DNA of 9,934 bases from GWB2-37-7 sp049684915 (GTDB lineage Bacteria > Bacillota > Clostridia > Lutisporales > Lutisporaceae). The stretch lies in contig JBAVGO010000021.1 of NCBI GenBank assembly GCA_049684915.1, positions 1-9,934 on the forward strand, read 5' to 3'. The stretch's first letter is position 1; each line of letters starts with the position of its first letter. The notes under the pieces are model-generated. The model was not told where the DNA came from. It saw only the letters and a list, made by a program, of their open reading frames with translations, and ran no database searches. Below are positions 6,856 to 9,934 of this stretch, piece by piece. The translations under genes and the position numbers were made by a program.

Positions 6856-7908
6856 ATGAGTAATAAAGAAATTCAAAGAGTAACCTATAAAAGTGCCGGC
6901 GTAGATGTAGAAGCTGGTTATGAAGCAGTAAAGTTAATAAAGGAACATACCAAAAAAACAGAAACACCAGGTGTAATTGGAGGTATTGGCAGCTTTGGAG
7001 GTTTTTTTGAGCTAGATACAGAGAAATATAAGAAGCCGATTTTGGTATCTGGTACTGATGGAGTAGGTACAAAGCTACAAGTAGCTTTTATGACAGGCAG
7101 ACATGATACTATTGGTATTGACTGTGTTGCAATGTGTGTAAATGATATAGTATGTCATGGAGCGAAGCCACTGTACTTTTTAGACTATATAGGCACAGGT
7201 GTACTAGAGCCTAAGGCAGCCGCTGATGTTGTCAAAGGAGTATGTGATGGCTGCGTTGAAGCTGGTTGTGCTTTGATAGGTGGAGAAACAGCAGAGATGC
7301 CCGGCTTCTACAAAAGAGGAGAGTATGACGTAGCAGGCTTTGCAGTAGGTGTTGTAGACAAGGATAAGATTATAAATGGTGAAAACCTATCTGAGGGCGA
7401 TGCAATAATAGGCTTGGCTTCTAGTGGAGTTCATAGTAATGGCTTCTCCCTAGTAAGAAAGCTATTCTTTGAGCTTTATAATTATACAGTTGATTCAACC
7501 TTTGAAGAATTAGACTGCACATTGGGCGAAGAGTTGCTAAAGCCAACTAGAATTTATGTAAAAACTATATTGGAGCTTATAGAACGAGTTAATATTAAAG
7601 GAATTGCCCACATCACTGGGGGCGGTTTTATAGAGAATATACCAAGAACTATTCCTAAAGGACTTAAGGCAAGGATTAACCTCTCCAGTTTCCCTGTACT
7701 GCCAATATTTCAATTGATGCAAAGACTGGGCAATATAGAACAAAAGGAAATGTTTAATACCTTTAATATGGGAATTGGCTTGGTACTAGTAGTGGACAAG
7801 AAGGATGCTGATAAGGTGATGTCAGAGCTTAAAGCTATGAATGAAAAGGCTTATTTAATTGGAGAGGTAGTAAAAGGCGAGGGAGGCATAGAGCTGTGTC
7901 AAGGCTAA
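6856..7908 (+). CDS. purM: Phosphoribosylformylglycinamidine cyclo-ligase (AIR synthetase)
   Basis: PurM closes the imidazole ring, converting FGAM and ATP to AIR. The 350-residue protein shows the PurM motifs in order: YKSAGVDVEAGYEAV near the N-terminus; VSGTDGVGTKLQVA, with Asp68 and Lys73 in the glycine-rich ATP/phosphate site; IDCVAMCVNDIVCHGAKP, with Asp89, Asn96 and Asp97; GGETAEMPGFY (142-152); and HITGGGFIENIPR from His252. It starts at ATG 6856, with AAGAAGG (6842-6848) ending 7 bases upstream. The same frame stays open leftward into purF (to 6730), but those codons have no family resemblance and read purF out of frame. The gene starts four bases after the purF stop and overlaps purN by 13 bases. 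PurM and PurL share a fold, so they are related by ancient duplication. Confidence 0.97.
   Translation: MSNKEIQRVTYKSAGVDVEAGYEAVKLIKEHTKKTETPGVIGGIGSFGGFFELDTEKYKKPILVSGTDGVGTKLQVAFMTGRHDTIGIDCVAMCVNDIVCHGAKPLYFLDYIGTGVLEPKAAADVVKGVCDGCVEAGCALIGGETAEMPGFYKRGEYDVAGFAVGVVDKDKIINGENLSEGDAIIGLASSGVHSNGFSLVRKLFFELYNYTVDSTFEELDCTLGEELLKPTRIYVKTILELIERVNIKGIAHITGGGFIENIPRTIPKGLKARINLSSFPVLPIFQLMQRLGNIEQKEMFNTFNMGIGLVLVVDKKDADKVMSELKAMNEKAYLIGEVVKGEGGIELCQG
7881..7886 (+). promoter_or_regulatory. Ribosome binding site of purN inside purM
   Basis: GGGAGG within the last codons of purM, 9 bases before GTG 7896. It supports the GTG as the start of purN and the 13-base overlap of the two genes. Confidence 0.75.
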
Positions 7909-8519
7909 AAATCGCAGTTTTGATATCAGGCGGCGGCAGTAACCTGCAAGCATTGATTGATGCAGTTGAGCAGGGCAATATCAAGGGTAAGATAGCTGTA
8001 GTAATATCAGACAAAGAAAATGCTTATGGACTCCAGCGGGCAAAAGATAATAATATTGAAGCTGTTGCTATCAACAAAAAAAGCTTTGACAGTAAGACCA
8101 ATTTTGATGCAGAAATGAGTAAGCAGCTTAGAAGTAGGAATGTAGACCTTATAATACTTGCGGGCTTTTTAAGCATTCTGCCTATGGATATTATCAAGGA
8201 ATATGAAGGAAAAATTATAAACATCCATCCATCCCTGATACCATCATTTTGTGGTAATGGTTTTTATGGAGAAAAGGTGCACAAGGCTGTTATTGAATAT
8301 GGCGTAAAGGTGTCAGGTGCAACTGTGCATTTTGTAGACGAAGGAACTGATACGGGGGCTATCATACTACAGCAGGCAGTAACTGTTACTGATGAAGATA
8401 CTGCAGAGACCCTAGCAGCTAAGGTTCTTGTAGTTGAGCATTGGTTGATTGTAAAAGCCGTTGCACTATTTTGTGATGGGAAGCTTACGATACAGGGTAG
8501 AAGGGTGAAGATTCTATAA
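7896..8519 (+). CDS. purN: Phosphoribosylglycinamide formyltransferase, folate-dependent (GART)
   Basis: PurN transfers the formyl group of 10-formyltetrahydrofolate to GAR, giving FGAR for PurL. The 207-residue protein begins MSRLKIAVLISGGGSNLQAL, with the phosphate-binding loop GGGSN at 12-16. The catalytic trio is present: Asn109 and His111 in INIHPSLIPSF, and Asp152 in VDEGTDTGAI, corresponding to Asn106, His108 and Asp144 of Escherichia coli. After HPSLIPSF comes CGNGFYGEKVH (119-129), unlike the shorter proline-glycine loop of Escherichia coli and Bacillus PurN; I recall similar loops in other clostridial proteins. The start is GTG 7896, inside the end of purM and preceded by GGGAGG; no ATG precedes the first conserved strand. 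The 13-base overlap suggests coupled translation, with purM and purN products made in similar amounts. purH follows after 13 bases. Confidence 0.96.
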   Translation: MSRLKIAVLISGGGSNLQALIDAVEQGNIKGKIAVVISDKENAYGLQRAKDNNIEAVAINKKSFDSKTNFDAEMSKQLRSRNVDLIILAGFLSILPMDIIKEYEGKIINIHPSLIPSFCGNGFYGEKVHKAVIEYGVKVSGATVHFVDEGTDTGAIILQQAVTVTDEDTAETLAAKVLVVEHWLIVKAVALFCDGKLTIQGRRVKIL

Positions 8520-8525
8520 GAGGAG
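8520..8525 (+). promoter_or_regulatory. Ribosome binding site of purH
   Basis: GAGGAG directly after the purN stop codon, 7 bases before ATG 8533. Confidence 0.8.
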
Positions 8526-8532
8526 TGATACC

Positions 8533-9934
8533 ATGATAAAAAGAGCTTTAATTAGCGTTTCTGACAAGACTGGAATAGTAGAATTTGCAAAGAAGCTGGT
8601 ACAAAATGGAGTAGAGATAATATCTACCGGAGGTACAGCAATAGCATTAGAGCAAGCGGGGATTAAGGTGATTGGAATCTCAGAAATCACAGACTTTCCA
8701 GAGTGCTTGGATGGGAGAGTAAAGACACTTCATCCAAGAATACATGCAGGCTTGCTGGCTATGAGAGATAATCAAGAACACATGAGTACCTTAAAGGAAT
8801 TTAATATTGAAACCATAGACTTAGTAGTTGTAAATCTTTATCCTTTTAGAAAGACTATCGAAAAACAAAATGTAGCTCTGGACGAAGCGGTAGAAAACAT
8901 TGATATCGGCGGACCATCCATGCTTCGTGCAGCCGCTAAGAATTATAAATATGTTACTGTAGTAATTGACCCATTAGATTATAATAAGGTTATTGATGAG
9001 CTAGAACAGCAAGGTGATGTATGCTTAGATACTAAATTTAAATTTGCGGCTAAGGTATTCGCTCATACTGCAAGCTATGACTGCTTGATAGCAAATTATT
9101 TATGGGACAAAGCGGGGCTTGAGCAATATCCTGAAACTATAACTATGACCTACGAAAAACTTCAGGACTTAAGATATGGAGAGAACCCACATCAGACAGG
9201 AGCCTATTACAAAGAAATGCTGCCTGTAAAGGGCGGTTTGGTCAATGCGGTACAGCTTCATGGAAAGGAGCTTTCCTTCTGCAATTTAAATGATGCTAAT
9301 GGTGCAGTACAGGCTCTAAAGGAGTTCAAGGAGCCGGCAGCTGTAGCAGCGAAGCATTCCACTCCATGCGGAGTAGGTGTTGGAGAAGACCTATTTGAAG
9401 CTTACATAAAGGCATTTAATGCAGACCCTGTATCAATATTTGGGGGAATAGTTGCACTAAATAGAACTGTAGATGTAAAAACTGCTGAGGAAATAAATAA
9501 AATTTTTATTGATATTGTAATAGCACCTTCTTATACTGAAGAGTCTCTGGAAATACTCAAAAGAAAAAAGAACATAAGAATAATGCAGCTTCCAGATATA
9601 GAGTACATTGAACAAGGCAAGCTTGATATAAAGAAGGTAAACGGAGGCATTTTACTGCAAGAAGAGGATCAAAAGGATTTTGATATGCAGGAGCTTAAAT
9701 TTGTTACAGAGCAAAAGCCAAGCGAAGAAGTTATGAAGGATTTGATGTTTGCTTGGAAGGTTGTAAAGCATGTAAAATCAAATGCCATAGTAATTGCAAA
9801 GGAAAACACGACATTAGGTATAGGCGGCGGTCAGGTCAACAGGATATGGCCTACAGAAATGAGTCTTCAAAGAGCAGGAGAGAAAGCAAACGGAGCAGTA
9901 TTGGCATCAGATGCCTATTTCCCATTTAATGATG
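8533..9934 (+). CDS. purH: Bifunctional AICAR transformylase / IMP cyclohydrolase, 3' end cut by window
   Basis: PurH carries out the last two steps to IMP: formylation of AICAR with 10-formyltetrahydrofolate, then ring closure. I translated 467 codons with no stop before the window edge; the family is usually a little over 500 residues, so roughly 35-50 are missing. The N-terminal MGS-like cyclohydrolase domain shows MIKRALISVSDKTGIVEFAK, STGGTA (31-36), GRVKTLHPRIHAGLL (from 61), NLYPF and IDIGGPSMLRAAAKN. The transformylase domain follows, with LRYGENPHQ (213-221), the catalytic Lys274-His275 pair in AAKHSTPCGVG, FGGIVALNR, and GGGQVNRIWPTEMS. The end reaches AVLASDAYFPFND, the usual conserved block near the C-terminus. 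The start is ATG 8533, with GAGGAG 7 bases upstream. It is the last visible gene of the run; purD would be a reasonable next gene but lies outside the sequence. Confidence 0.96.
   Translation, partial: MIKRALISVSDKTGIVEFAKKLVQNGVEIISTGGTAIALEQAGIKVIGISEITDFPECLDGRVKTLHPRIHAGLLAMRDNQEHMSTLKEFNIETIDLVVVNLYPFRKTIEKQNVALDEAVENIDIGGPSMLRAAAKNYKYVTVVIDPLDYNKVIDELEQQGDVCLDTKFKFAAKVFAHTASYDCLIANYLWDKAGLEQYPETITMTYEKLQDLRYGENPHQTGAYYKEMLPVKGGLVNAVQLHGKELSFCNLNDANGAVQALKEFKEPAAVAAKHSTPCGVGVGEDLFEAYIKAFNADPVSIFGGIVALNRTVDVKTAEEINKIFIDIVIAPSYTEESLEILKRKKNIRIMQLPDIEYIEQGKLDIKKVNGGILLQEEDQKDFDMQELKFVTEQKPSEEVMKDLMFAWKVVKHVKSNAIVIAKENTTLGIGGGQVNRIWPTEMSLQRAGEKANGAVLASDAYFPFND

Noticed and set aside
6728..7072. 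Minus-strand open frame across the purF-purM junction
   Set aside because: It is low-complexity and rich in Leu, Tyr, His and Ser, as expected from reading AT-rich coding DNA antisense; no gene signals were seen.
1..9934. An unknown or exotic system in the window
   Set aside because: Apart from the 99-base promoter gap and the short gene junctions, every base is accounted for by a partial LysR gene and seven standard purine genes. No extra gene, repeat array or compositional shift was visible.

Overview
This window looks like the chromosome of an AT-rich, probably anaerobic Firmicute of the Clostridium type. The evidence is AGA/ATA-rich codon use, strong AGGAGG-type ribosome binding sites, TTG and GTG starts beside ATG, a single-chain PurL of about 1250 residues, and a PurF with a cleavable propeptide and four iron-sulfur cysteines. 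The content is core metabolism. I see no mobile element, tRNA, rRNA, CRISPR array or phage gene.

Layout: bases 1-318 (minus strand) hold the N-terminal 106 codons of a LysR-family regulator that runs off the left edge. A 99-base, very AT-rich divergent intergenic region (319-417) follows. It has overlapping face-to-face promoters and two adjacent inverted repeats of LysR T-N11-A form. From 418 to the right edge, seven de novo purine biosynthesis genes lie head to tail on the plus strand: purL, purE, purC, purF, purM, purN and purH. PurH is cut by the window edge. Junctions are tight (21, 1, 31, 4, -13 and 13 bases) and no terminator-like hairpin with a T-run was seen between genes, so this reads as one operon.

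Function: PurF commits PRPP to the pathway as phosphoribosylamine. PurD (not in the window, perhaps downstream) would make GAR. PurN formylates GAR to FGAR, PurL amidates it to FGAM, PurM closes the ring to AIR, PurE (with PurK, not seen here) gives CAIR, and PurC adds aspartate to give SAICAR. PurB (not seen) gives AICAR, and PurH formylates and closes it to IMP. Steps not encoded in the window are PurD, PurK and PurB.

The least routine part is control. The purL leader is too short for a purine riboswitch and no PurR box was recognised. A divergent LysR-type gene shares the promoter region and is a candidate regulator. That link is inferred. No new biological system was found here.
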